A stretch of DNA of 13,784 bases from Labilibaculum sp. (GTDB lineage: Bacteria > Bacteroidota > Bacteroidia > Bacteroidales > Marinifilaceae). The stretch lies in NCBI GenBank assembly GCA_016743925.1, contig JADGFH010000068.1, positions 1 to 13,784 on the forward strand, written 5' to 3'. A program made the translations under genes and the position numbers. The notes beneath the pieces were generated by a model. The model made no database searches. It saw nothing but the letters and a program-made list of their open reading frames with translations, and was not told the DNA's origin. Of this stretch, positions 1-9,300 are shown one piece after another; positions within the stretch are counted from its first letter, which is position 1; every line of letters starts with the position of its first letter.

Positions 1-450
1 ATGAAACTGATCTTTTTCTCCTAAGTGCCACTTTCCAATCATTCCTGTATGATAACCCTCTTTTTTCATCAAATCAGCAATGGTCTTCTCATTGGTATTT
101 AAACCAATCAACTCCGGATCAGTATTGGAATAATTACCTCCAATATTACACTCATGTCCAAATCGTTGCTGATAACGTCCAGTCAATAATCCTGCTCTCG
201 AAGGACTGCACACAGGTCCACTCACATAGGCATTCTTGAATGTGACTCCATTTTTTGCAATCTGATCAATATTTGGTGTCTTAATTTTTTGATTACCATT
301 CATACTGAAATCAGCATATCCAGCATCATCCGAAAATAGGATAATAATATTGGGCTTACTTTTCTCACCAGATGGCTTTTGAGACGCTGTGCAAGAAGAA
401 GCAATTAAAAGCATAGTTCCTGCCAACAGTAATGTTTGGTTTATCTTCAT
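1..450 (-). CDS. Sulfatase, S1 (formylglycine-dependent) type, N-terminal 150 residues; cut by window edge
   Basis: Reading down from an ATG at 450-448 gives 150 codons without a stop. The protein starts with a hydrophobic signal ending in IASSC (Cys20), so it is probably a lipoprotein, although the lipobox is loose. After a short linker comes PNIIILFSDDAGYAD, where Asp41 and Asp42 are the expected metal ligands. Cys81 lies in C-S-P-S-R-A-G-L-L-T-G-R, the sulfatase signature in which Cys becomes formylglycine. G-K-W-H-L-G at 139-144 supplies the usual active-site Lys and His. The family hydrolyses sulfate esters; a Cys-type enzyme outside the cytoplasm needs an anaerobic-type maturase (anSME), which is not in this window. 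It lies downstream of susCD on the same strand, so it probably desulfates the glycan handled by this locus. Subfamily and substrate cannot be set from the N-terminus. About two thirds of the enzyme should lie to the left. Confidence 0.93.
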   Translation of the reverse strand, partial: MKINQTLLLAGTMLLIASSCTASQKPSGEKSKPNIIILFSDDAGYADFSMNGNQKIKTPNIDQIAKNGVTFKNAYVSGPVCSPSRAGLLTGRYQQRFGHECNIGGNYSNTDPELIGLNTNEKTIADLMKKEGYHTGMIGKWHLGEKDQFH

Positions 451-717
451 TTGATTAAATTTTAGCGATAAGATTCAAGTCATTCGTCTTTAGACTTAGA
501 ATATGGACATTCTTACTTTCAACATCTTAACAATCTCTCTTTGAATCAATAATAGTCTATCAAAGGTGCTTTATCTGATTATATAAATTCCGATCAAAAA
601 TAACAACTAGTAGATACTGGTACGGAGTGAAATTACATAAAATTCCACTATTAACTAAACCTCATCAAAAATATTTGCATAGTACTTATTTTATTGATGA
701 AAAACCTTTTATAATAT
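451..717 (-). promoter_or_regulatory. Upstream region of the sulfatase gene, with weak candidate -7 boxes
   Basis: This very AT-rich stretch lies between the susD terminator and the sulfatase start, and I see no gene in it. Two exact matches to the Bacteroidota -7 consensus TAnnTTTG occur on the minus strand, at 602-595 and 673-666 (both TATTTTTG). Neither has a TTTG -33 element about 20 bp upstream, and such matches arise easily by chance in DNA this AT-rich. The strong terminator just upstream suggests the sulfatase needs its own promoter or depends on readthrough. The 602-595 box would give a leader of about 138 nt. Confidence 0.25.
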
Positions 718-778
718 AAAAACCCCACAGTATTGCATATTTTTCAATTATGAAATATATAAATACAACACTGTGAGG
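718..778 (-). terminator. Rho-independent terminator of susCD
   Basis: On the minus strand, 778-763 pairs with 738-723 in a 16-bp stem starting CCTCACAGT / ACTGTGGGG, with a loop of about 24 AT-rich bases, followed by five T (722-718) and more AT-rich sequence. Three of the 16 pairs are G-U in the minus transcript and would be A-C mismatches in a plus transcript, so the hairpin suits minus-strand RNA. It begins 17 bp after the susD stop and therefore ends the susCD message before the sulfatase. Confidence 0.85.
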
Positions 779-795
779 TAATTATTAAAAAAATA

Positions 796-2586
796 TTACT
801 CCTCTACAGAAACAGTTTCCCATCCGGTGTTCTGCTTCAATTCAGGATTCAAAACAATTTGATCCGAAGGAATAGGATACAAATAATAATGATCAGGAAA
901 CCCTGGAGGTACTCCATAAGGAGATACATAACCTTCGGCAGCTCCTCCCTGGATAGGAAGTTTATTACCATATTCGGCATTTACAACGTAACGACCCAAT
1001 TTTTCAACGCCAGCATATTCATTTACCTTACGCCATCTTCTCAAATCATTAAATCGATACCCTTCACACATTAACTCAACAGCTCGTTCACGTCTGATTT
1101 CCCATAAAACAGGATGAACCGTTGCATCTCTTGTAGGATCTTCCACTATTGCCGAAATATTCAAAGGAGTTACTTCTCCTCTTGCTCGTAGTTTATTAAT
1201 AGTCTGATCAGCAATTGACTGATTAAATTGACCAAGCTCAAACATCGCTTCAGCATAATTGACCATTATCTCACCCATTCTGTATATTGGAGCATCATTA
1301 TAATCCTGATTCTGGATTCTAGCATAAGTGTTATAATATTTATGAGAACGATAACCAGTATAACAGACATTAAAACCCTGTCCCACAGAAAATTTCCTAA
1401 AATGAGGCTCCGATTTAACAATTAAGCCTCTCCAATTCATCGTTGGTAATAATTTGTGTTCATCATCAGATAACGAATTCATTAAATCAATATACTCTCG
1501 ATGTTTAGGATCAGGGTCAAATTTCCATGTTAGCTGATTCTTACCATCCGTATCTACTTTAAAAGGAGGTACAGTTGTGAAATACAACCTGTGATCCCGA
1601 TTCCTAAATTCATCGTAAGCATTATGGTCACCATCAAATAGTGGACTTGTCCATCTTGTTTGTCCATCCAAACACAAGTATGAATCAACCGCTTTCTTTG
1701 TTAAATCCCAATTACCCGCTGAATTTCTATGACGAGATGGAAAAATATGCATCAATTGAGTAAATTCATATTCTTTATACAATAGAATTCCTTGTACTCC
1801 ATTCAATGATTCACTATTAAATACCTCATCGTATTTTGGATGCAAAACTGAAAAATCAGTAACTAATTGTGCCGAAGCATCAGCACAGGCCTGCAAGTAT
1901 TGCTCTTCTCCTCCTAAAGCATGATACTTACGCCATGTACCTTCAAACAATCCAAAATGCGATATTAGCGCTCTAACTACACTTGTATTAATTGTATTAG
2001 GACCATTTCCACTAGCATTTATATGGGTCTCAGCCCATTTCAAATCATTTAAGATATTTTGAGCTACTTCGTCTCTCGATGTTCTTGGACCATATAATAT
2101 GTCCTCATCTTGTTCAGTTAATACCCTATCTACCCACGGTACTGCACCATAAGCTTTAATTAACTTAATATATTCGTGTGCCCGGAAAAAATAACCAACA
2201 CTTCTCCAATGGTCTTTCTCACTATCGCTTAATACTCCATTATCTATATTATCAAGCATAAGATTAACACGCTTAATATGCGCATAAGGAGTAGTCCAAG
2301 TGCCACTGGCCGACGGCACAATCATCCTTTGCCAAAGCCATGCTGATCCTTGAGAACCAGAACCTTGAAGACCTAAATCGCCATACCATTCCGAATTTAA
2401 TACACCTAAATCATTGTATGCCGGAAAAAATCCATAGAATCCCCAGGCAAAAGTTTCAAAATTAGAATTGGTCGTAAAAGTTGTAACTTCTGACAACTCG
2501 TCCTTCGGTAATTTATCCAAAAATTCATCACTACATCCTGTTGCAATCAGGAGCAATGAGAATATGATTATATGTAGTTTTTTCAT
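796..2586 (-). CDS. susD: SusD/RagB-family outer-membrane glycan-binding lipoprotein
   Basis: This 596-residue protein begins with a lipoprotein signal ending L-I-A-T-G-C (Cys18). The following S-D-E-F fits the acidic surface-export signal of Bacteroidota lipoproteins. SusD hallmarks are visible: the N-terminal helix R-A-H-E-Y-I-K-L-I-K-A-Y-G-A-V-P-W-V near residues 132-150, the C-terminal TPR segment Y-R-M-G-E-I-M-V-N-Y-A-E-A-M-F-E-L-G near 438-456, and I-R-R-E-R-A-V-E-L-M-C-E-G-Y-R-F-N-D-L-R-R-W-R-K near 500-525. In the family it forms the surface lid on its partner SusC and delivers oligosaccharides into the barrel. It is a little longer than the usual 500-550 residues and rich in aromatic residues. 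It follows susC by 107 bp on the same strand and is closed by a strong terminator. The symbol denotes the family; the glycan is unknown. Confidence 0.96.
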   Translation of the reverse strand: MKKLHIIIFSLLLIATGCSDEFLDKLPKDELSEVTTFTTNSNFETFAWGFYGFFPAYNDLGVLNSEWYGDLGLQGSGSQGSAWLWQRMIVPSASGTWTTPYAHIKRVNLMLDNIDNGVLSDSEKDHWRSVGYFFRAHEYIKLIKAYGAVPWVDRVLTEQDEDILYGPRTSRDEVAQNILNDLKWAETHINASGNGPNTINTSVVRALISHFGLFEGTWRKYHALGGEEQYLQACADASAQLVTDFSVLHPKYDEVFNSESLNGVQGILLYKEYEFTQLMHIFPSRHRNSAGNWDLTKKAVDSYLCLDGQTRWTSPLFDGDHNAYDEFRNRDHRLYFTTVPPFKVDTDGKNQLTWKFDPDPKHREYIDLMNSLSDDEHKLLPTMNWRGLIVKSEPHFRKFSVGQGFNVCYTGYRSHKYYNTYARIQNQDYNDAPIYRMGEIMVNYAEAMFELGQFNQSIADQTINKLRARGEVTPLNISAIVEDPTRDATVHPVLWEIRRERAVELMCEGYRFNDLRRWRKVNEYAGVEKLGRYVVNAEYGNKLPIQGGAAEGYVSPYGVPPGFPDHYYLYPIPSDQIVLNPELKQNTGWETVSVEE

Positions 2587-2604
2587 ATGATTATAATTTT
2601 CTTG

Positions 2605-2642
2605 TTAAGTCCATATGGAAGTCGTCATGTATTTATTCTCCT
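2605..2642 (-). other. Possible 7-codon mini-ORF with Shine-Dalgarno in the susC-susD spacer
   Basis: In the 107-bp spacer, AGGAG (2642-2638) lies 9 bp before an ATG (2628-2626) that opens a 7-codon frame, MTTSIWT, ending in TAA at 2607-2605. That is 18 bp before the susD ATG. A good Shine-Dalgarno sequence is unusual here, since the neighbouring genes lack one. It may set up translational coupling to susD or may be chance. I see nothing else in the spacer. Confidence 0.18.
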
Positions 2643-2693
2643 GTTTAAAGAGGTTTTGCTGATGACTTGTAACATATGATTATTAATTTAATA

Positions 2694-5600
2694 CTAGAAT
2701 GTTAAATTCAAACCAAAATTGAAACTTTTCAGTAATGGATAAGTTGCACCATTGGATTTAATCTTAAGTTCAGTATCAATTCCATCAGGCATATTATCAA
2801 AACTATGAAGATTTTCAGCCGAGACATAAACTCTTAACTTATCAATCTTAAATCGGTTTAAAAAACTCTCAGGTAAAGAATAACCAATTGTTATGTTCTT
2901 GATTCTCAAATAAGAAGCATCAATAAGATATTTGGTTTGTGTGCTTCGACTGTTTCCGTAATTAACACCAGCAAGATCATAATTACGAGGGAAATAAGCA
3001 TTTGTATTCTCTGGTGTCCAATAATCCAATTGCCCTGAATAAACTACCATAAATTGACTGGTATAAGGAAAACGAACGCTATTATTCATGTAGAGATCAC
3101 GTTTTCCAACACCATTTAGTAAGAATGAAAAGTCAAAATTCTTATATGATCCACCTCCAAAAATACCATATTGATAACGACGTGTAGAATTACCAATAAT
3201 CTTTCGATCTCCTGGATTGTCTAAGGTGTTGTCACCACTAAAAATTTCACCATCATCATTGAGATCCTTAAATTTGATATCACCAGGATTTGGGTTGCGC
3301 CCCTTAAAGGCAGGAATGCCTTCCTTCAGCGTTCCACCCATTAAATTATCACTTAGCGTTCCTGCCACAAAATCGTCTGTTGTGTAATAACGATCGGTCT
3401 CATAGCCCCATATTTCGCCAGTCTTACGCCCCACGTAATATTGACTTAACAATCCAGCTTCATTATCAAATTTGGTTATTTCACCTTGGTTATCGGACAG
3501 AGAGAAGCCTATATTGTATGAAAATCCTTTGATTTTATCTTTCCATGACATTTCCAACTCCCAACCTTTTGACTGCAAATCTGCTGCATTTTGTCTTGGA
3601 GCTTGCGCACCAAGTACTGCAGGAAGTTCAGATCCGGCGGTAATCATACCTTTGGTCTTTCGAATAAACCAATCAAAAGAAGAGGATAATCTGCTATTTA
3701 ACAATCTAACATCTACACCCATGTTAAGCGTTTGTACTTTTTCCCAGGTAAAATTACTACTAACCAAATCAGGCACATCTAACGTATTATATCTTAAACC
3801 TGTGCCAGGATTCAACCAACTAGCATTATAAACAGGCATACCTGGTATAGCAGGATAATACAACTCCGTTCCACCGCTTTTCACATTCTGATTTCCAATC
3901 TCTCCCCAGGAACCTCTCAGCTTTAGCAAGGATAGAAAGTTAACGTCATTCATAAATGACTCCTTGGTAACGTTCCATCCTCCAGAAAAAGAAGGGAAGA
4001 AACCAAATCGATCGGCATCACGAAATCTTGAAGATCCGTCATAACGCCCATTCACCTCCAGAAAATATTTTTCTTTGTAGTTATAATTAAAACGACCAAA
4101 GTAACCCATCACAGACCACTGATAAAAACCATCTCCTGCTGTTATTGTTCCGGTAGCAGTAGAAATAGATGGCATATCAACACTAATCAAATTTGTATTT
4201 CTAGCCCAAAAACCTTCCTGATCCTTCTCCTCTTTGTTGAATCCAACAAGAAAACCAAAATTATGGTTTGATATGCTCTTTTCATATTTAGCATACAAGT
4301 TTATGGCCTTATAAGTAAACTGATTGTTACTCTTTTGATAATATGTATTCTCAGCAGATACACCATTTAGTGTATATCTTTCTGGGTTAACAGTTAACAC
4401 TTGATTATCACTTTTGATTAAATTGGAATTACCCTTTTCAAAAGTGTATTCGCCTGTTATGACTAAATCTTTAACCGGTCTAAATTCCATTTTTCCAAAC
4501 AGTCGCAGATTATCAACCAACTTCTGTGGTGCTTTCTTTAATCTCTCCATATTAGCAGGAGTGTCATAAGGAACTTCTGTGCCATCCTCAAATACATGAT
4601 TACCACTAGCCGGAGTATAAGGACCATAACCTATAGCAGTGTAATAATTCCCAAGCGGATAGTTCTTGGTACTGTTTCGATAAGCAACGTCAACGGTTGC
4701 AGAAAGATTACTTGTTATATCCGTATTGATATTTGCTTTGAAATTATATTTCTCAAACTTATCATTATCTGTAACAATGATACCATCCTCTGAACTATAA
4801 CCTGCCGACAAACGATAAGATGTCTTTTCGCTACCTCCGCTTAAATTCACATTATGAATTTGGGAAAAACCATTATCGTTCATAAACTCGCCGATTACAT
4901 CTGAATCAACTAATGGATACCTTAAGCCATCGGCCATTGCATATCCTTCTGGGTAAAGGCTATTATCGGCCCGTTTCTCATTTAAAAAGCCCATCCATGT
5001 AGGAACATCCTGACCTGTCCAAAAACCTGTTACTCCCCAATCGTTTAATGCATTTACAAAATCATAAGTACTGGCCTTTTCAGGGATATCGGTAGGAGAG
5101 CTAAAACTAAAATTAGATGAATAATTAAGCTTAACATCCTGATTCTTAGCGCCTTTTTTTGTTGTGATTAAAATAACACCAAATGCAGCTCTGGCACCAT
5201 AAATTGAGGAAGCTGCTGCATCCTTAAGTACTGTTACGGACTCTACATCTTGCGGATTAATATCCGCGGAACTTACCGGCACATTATCTAAAAGGATTAA
5301 TGCGCTACCTCCGTTAATTGAAGTTGTTCCTCGAATATTTATTCCTAAACCAATATCCCCAGGCTCTCCCGATTCTGCAGTAATTTGCACACCAGGAATT
5401 GCTCCCTGCAATGCATGTATGGTGTTTGTCACAGGCCTATCTCCCAGAACCTTAGACATATCTACTGTTGTGGTAGCCCCTGTTATATTAGCTTTTTTCT
5501 GAGTGCCAAAGCCAACAACAACTACCTCATCTAATCCCATGGTTTCGGTTTTTAAAACAACAGAAATTTGAGTCTTAGCGCCAACCAAAATTTCTTGAGT

Positions 5601-5843
5601 CTCCATCCCCACAAAAGAAAAGATTAAAATAGATGTACTTGACGGCACTTCAATGGCAAATTGTCCATCGATATCTGTAGTAACTCCTGCAGTAGTTCCT
5701 TTCACCACTACAGACACACCGGGAATTGACATTCCTTCGGTATCGGACACCTTTCCGGTGACTTTTTGGCCTTGTGCATACATTGTATGTAGTCCCAGGG
5801 AACACAGAAATGCAAACATCATTAAGATTTTTTTCATAATCAT
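2694..5843 (-). CDS. susC: SusC/RagA-family TonB-dependent outer-membrane glycan transporter
   Basis: This 1049-residue protein has a signal peptide ending at M-Y-A-Q, then a carboxypeptidase-regulatory-like (CNA-B type) domain at about 28-105 (V-T-G-K-V-S-D-T-E-G...). A TonB-box/plug start, D-E-V-V-V-V-G-F-G-T-Q-K-K-A, follows. The plug contains A-L-Q-G-A-I-P-G-V-Q-I, I-R-G-T-T-S-I-N-G-G and V-L-K-D-A-A-A-S-S-I-Y-G-A-R-A, all typical of SusC. The rest is a beta barrel ending in Phe (N-L-T-F), as outer-membrane proteins do for BAM insertion. The family imports oligosaccharides with energy from TonB-ExbBD and works as a complex with SusD. Two starts are possible: 5843 (MIMKK) or the more conventional MKK at 5837. 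Neither has a Shine-Dalgarno sequence, which is normal in this phylum. It is the first gene of the susCD transcript and probably under control of the HTCS upstream. Confidence 0.97.
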   Translation of the reverse strand: MIMKKILMMFAFLCSLGLHTMYAQGQKVTGKVSDTEGMSIPGVSVVVKGTTAGVTTDIDGQFAIEVPSSTSILIFSFVGMETQEILVGAKTQISVVLKTETMGLDEVVVVGFGTQKKANITGATTTVDMSKVLGDRPVTNTIHALQGAIPGVQITAESGEPGDIGLGINIRGTTSINGGSALILLDNVPVSSADINPQDVESVTVLKDAAASSIYGARAAFGVILITTKKGAKNQDVKLNYSSNFSFSSPTDIPEKASTYDFVNALNDWGVTGFWTGQDVPTWMGFLNEKRADNSLYPEGYAMADGLRYPLVDSDVIGEFMNDNGFSQIHNVNLSGGSEKTSYRLSAGYSSEDGIIVTDNDKFEKYNFKANINTDITSNLSATVDVAYRNSTKNYPLGNYYTAIGYGPYTPASGNHVFEDGTEVPYDTPANMERLKKAPQKLVDNLRLFGKMEFRPVKDLVITGEYTFEKGNSNLIKSDNQVLTVNPERYTLNGVSAENTYYQKSNNQFTYKAINLYAKYEKSISNHNFGFLVGFNKEEKDQEGFWARNTNLISVDMPSISTATGTITAGDGFYQWSVMGYFGRFNYNYKEKYFLEVNGRYDGSSRFRDADRFGFFPSFSGGWNVTKESFMNDVNFLSLLKLRGSWGEIGNQNVKSGGTELYYPAIPGMPVYNASWLNPGTGLRYNTLDVPDLVSSNFTWEKVQTLNMGVDVRLLNSRLSSSFDWFIRKTKGMITAGSELPAVLGAQAPRQNAADLQSKGWELEMSWKDKIKGFSYNIGFSLSDNQGEITKFDNEAGLLSQYYVGRKTGEIWGYETDRYYTTDDFVAGTLSDNLMGGTLKEGIPAFKGRNPNPGDIKFKDLNDDGEIFSGDNTLDNPGDRKIIGNSTRRYQYGIFGGGSYKNFDFSFLLNGVGKRDLYMNNSVRFPYTSQFMVVYSGQLDYWTPENTNAYFPRNYDLAGVNYGNSRSTQTKYLIDASYLRIKNITIGYSLPESFLNRFKIDKLRVYVSAENLHSFDNMPDGIDTELKIKSNGATYPLLKSFNFGLNLTF

Positions 5844-5982
5844 TTAGATTTGGGTTATTAATAAATAGCTAAGAATAAAATTGGTCTTTACATGGTTTGC
5901 ATTCCGACTCAATTCACTCTTGGCTTTGTAATAAATAGATTTATAAACTCTATAGACAGATGATCAGGAACAGAACCATAAC

Positions 5983-6050
5983 AACCAGAAAAAAATCCTA
6001 TGCAAAAAAGCTTTGCCAAGGCCACCCTTTCTCGGGTATTGCAACTGGTT
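5983..6050 (-). other. Nested inverted repeat in the presumed susC 5' leader
   Basis: Three nested complementary segments lie in 68 bp: AACCAG (5983-5988) with CTGGTT (6045-6050), TGCAA (6001-6005) with TTGCA (6039-6043), and ACCC (6024-6027) with GGGT (6034-6037) closing a 6-nt loop. In the minus transcript the inner hairpin reads ACCC-GAGAAA-GGGT and is followed by two T-runs, at 6010-6005 and 5995-5989. It could be a leader fold or an attenuator before susC. I do not recognise it as a known riboswitch. Confidence 0.35.
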
Positions 6051-6134
6051 TTATTTTCCTTCTCCACAATCGTTTGTTTTAGATTTATAAATCTTTACAA
6101 AGCTGGCAAATGATTAATCTTTTAGGAAAGAATT

Positions 6135-6216
6135 GTGATACACCATATGGCACGCGGTGATACATGACACAAACCTCATGACACAAAAGCATGCATCATA
6201 CGATACATCACACAAT
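6135..6216. repeat. Direct-repeat cluster upstream of susC, candidate HTCS operator
   Basis: GTGATACA occurs at 6135-6142 and 6157-6164, 22 bp apart. The longer unit GATACATGACACAAA (6159-6173) returns with 13 of 15 matches at 6202-6216, 43 bp away. CATGACACAAA is also repeated exactly at 6163-6173 and 6177-6187. Spacings of 22 and 43 bp are close to two and four helical turns, which would place the copies on one DNA face. AraC-type domains commonly bind such direct repeats, so this is the likeliest site for the adjacent HTCS. Binding is inference. Confidence 0.45.
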
Positions 6217-6342
6217 AACAAACAACACTAATAATATTAAGGGTGTGGTATTTACGCACAACAATCTGCTATCGTTTTCCAACTCAACAATTGATAGGGT
6301 AACTACAGCAAGCCATCATTAGAAAGTTAATAACCTAAAAGG

Positions 6343-6383
6343 AAAAAAGATCCCTCTCTAATCTACATCTTTGCCAGAGGGAT
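6343..6383 (-). terminator. Rho-independent terminator overlapping the HTCS stop codon
   Basis: In the minus transcript ATCCCTCT (6383-6376) pairs perfectly with AGAGGGAT (6357-6350), and the stem is followed by C and six T (6348-6343). The 18-nt loop holds the last codons and the TAG stop of the HTCS gene. The left stem arm is therefore coding (codons for the Ser-Glu-Tyr-Pro-Ser-Gly region), and the right arm starts just after the stop. It separates the regulator transcript from susCD. Confidence 0.75.
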
Positions 6384-9300
6384 ACTCTGAGGGTGATACT
6401 CCAAAATGTTTTTTGAAACTACGTCCAAAGGATATTGGATTGGCGAATCCTACCATATAGGCTATTTCTGAAACGTTTATTTTTTTCTGAACAAGCAACT
6501 TAGCTGCATGCTTCATCCTTATGGTACGAATAAAGTCGACCGCCGTTTGATTGGTAAGGGCTTTAATTTTTCGATTAAGATGCACCCTACTAATTCCTAT
6601 TTCCTGTCCCATCTTTTCGACGGTAAAATCGTGATTTTTCAGATTCTCTTCGATCACGCACATAATCTTCTCCAACAATTTCTCATCTGCAGATGCTATG
6701 GTAATATCCTTTGGCTCTAAATGGATTTCTTTTTGAAAACGCTTTTTTAAATTCCGATTGGATTCAATCAATTTCTTTATCCGCATCTCCAATAATTTCG
6801 GATTAAATGGCTTAGAAATATACTCATTTGCCCCTGACTTATAGCCTGTAAAGATATCTTCAACAGCCGAAAGAGCAGTAAGCAATACCAGGGGAATATG
6901 ACTGGTGCGATCATCCGATTTGATCTTTTCACACAGCTCAATCCCATCCATTTCTGACATCATAACATCACTAATAATTAAATCGGGTATAGACCTCACA
7001 GCAATATCAAAAGCCTCTCTCCCGTTTCCGGCCTCAGCAATACGAAAGTCATGCTCCAGACTTTCCCTGATGAAAGTCCGTAAACTAACATTATCCTCCA
7101 CAATAAGGACTAAGGGTAAATTGACAGCCTTCTTCATCGCCTTATAATTTCCTATGAATGTTTCATTTTTCATCTCCTCCGGAGAAGAAATTTCCAAGGG
7201 AAGCAAATGATCCACATCCTTCTGAAATAATGATAAGGACAGTATTTCCTCTTCTCCCAAATGTTGCCTTCCCAGAGGCAAGGCAACCACAAAGCAAGAT
7301 CCTTTCCCCGATTCACTTGATACAGAAATCTCACCATGGTGCAGTTCAACAAAACTCTTAGTTAAAGCTAAGCCAACACCCGTTCCTGCCTGACATTGTT
7401 CTACTTGATAGAACCGATCAAATATCCGATGCTGCTGTTCAGAAGGAATTCCCTTTCCATTATCTGCTACTGATATTTCTACCTGATTGCGATGGCATTC
7501 AAGCCCAATAGTTATTTTCCCTCCATCGGGGGTAAACTTAAAGGCGTTCGAAAGTAAGTTAAACAAGATCTTATCCAGTTTATCCTTATCAACCCATACC
7601 ATAGAAAACTCTGAATCAGTGGCAAAATCCAATTCAATATTATGTTGTTGTGCCAGCTCCACAAACAGCTCCACAATGCTATGAATAAATTGCACAAGAT
7701 CCAACTCCAGGGCATTCAGCTTCATTTGTTTGTTTTCCACCTTTCGAAAATCCATCAGCTGGTTGATCAATCGCAAAAGACGATTCCCATTACGATGCAT
7801 CAAGTCAAGCTGTTTCTGAATCAAGGCATCACCACTTCCTTTCGAAATTAAATTCTCAAGAGGACCTAATAGTAGTGTAAGTGGAGTTCTAAATTCATGC
7901 GATATATTGGTGAAAAAACGAAGCTTTAGCTGATTCAATTCCTCCATTTTGGCTTTCTCCATCTTTTCCAATTTCAGATTATTTTTCAGAGTTACCCAAT
8001 TGGAAGCATAACGGTAAAAAGCAATAAATAAGGAGATAAAAACAAAAATATAGATGGTGTATGCCCACCAGTTCCGCCACCATGGCGGTAAAATCTTAAT
8101 TTTTACAGATGTGAAATCCTCATTCCATACTCCATCGTAATTGGAAGCCTTTACTTTAAAGGTATAAGTACCCGAATTGAGGTTAAAGTAATTAATCGAC
8201 CTTCTATTCTTACCCAAATATTGCCAATTATCCTGAACCCCTTCCAATTGACAAGCATATTTATTATCTTCCTGATTGACATATGACAAAGCTGAATAAA
8301 TAAATGAAATATTATTCTGATCGTGAGTTAACTGAATTTGCTTTGCATGGTTAATTGATTCTGAAAGAATCGTTTGTCCACCCATATTACCAATCGGAAT
8401 TGTAACTCCTGATACTTTCAGATTGGTTATTACAATAGGAGGTTCATATGGATATCTAATAATACTATCGGGATTAAATGAAAAAAATCCTTTTCGTTGG
8501 GTACCAACAAAGAACTCTCCGTCCTTTGTTTCACAAATTCGCTTGTTCGCAAACATCCCCGTCACTACCCGGTGATGATAATTGAAATTTTTCATTTCTT
8601 TCGAAATCGGATTAAGCCTTGATATCCATTTTCTAGTAAGAGCCCAAACATCACCATTCTTATCCGTTTCAACACCAATAACGGTATTATCTGGCAGTCC
8701 ATCATTAGTATAATACTTTGTAAAAATTTCCTTTTCTACATCAAAAGCATCCAATCCTTTATCTGTTGCAATCCAAATTGTACCATCCTTAGCCTCACAT
8801 ATAGATGCTATATGGTCATCAGATATAGAATGAGGGTTAAACTCGTCGTAAGGATAGTGTTTTAAAGAATTATCAATTGGATTATACTTGTACAATCCAT
8901 CTAAAACTGTTGTGATCCATATTATTCCTTTAGAATCTTCTAAAACCAACTTGCTGCGAAGGGTAAATTTTTCATGTTCAGGTAAAATATCTGGTAAAAA
9001 AGGGGTGATCTCAATCTTTTTTTTGTCTAAATCATTTGCTTTTATTTGATCAACCCCTCCACTACTTGTTCCTATTACTAAATCTCCTGACCTCAGAGAG
9101 TTGATAGATGTTATCTGATTACTACTAAGACCATTAAATTCACATTTCCGAAAATTAGAATACTTTTTTTTACGAATATTATATCTATATATGCCGTTCC
9201 CATAAGTTCCTACCCATATATTATTATTCTTGTCTTCGCACATCGAAAATACGAAAATTGGTGAAACCTGCTTTCCCTCTTTAACCTGATTGTGATTTTC

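Larger units (their letters stand above)
5844..6357 (-). promoter_or_regulatory. susC control region and long leader (514-bp gap without genes)
   Basis: No ORF of note lies here. In minus-strand order the gap holds the T-run of the HTCS terminator, a cluster of direct repeats (6214-6135), a one-mismatch -7 box CAGCTTTG (6105-6098, consensus TAnnTTTG) with no -33 element, a perfect 14-bp palindrome (6094-6081), and a nested inverted repeat (6050-5983). If the -7 box is real, the susC leader is about 250 nt. A weak core promoter with repeats 30-110 bp upstream is what an AraC-type activator would need, so HTCS activation is inferred. The half-site agatttataaa of the palindrome recurs at 5937-5947. 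Confidence 0.45.

Noticed and set aside
3472..3831. 119-residue plus-strand open frame inside susC
   Set aside because: It lies antisense to the SusC barrel coding sequence, with no domain, promoter or ribosome site.
5983..6050. Possible c-di-GMP-I (GEMM) riboswitch, because the minus strand shows a hairpin followed by GGCAAAGC
   Set aside because: The conserved GACGCAAAGCC core, the spacing after the first hairpin and a proper second helix are missing, so the likeness is superficial.
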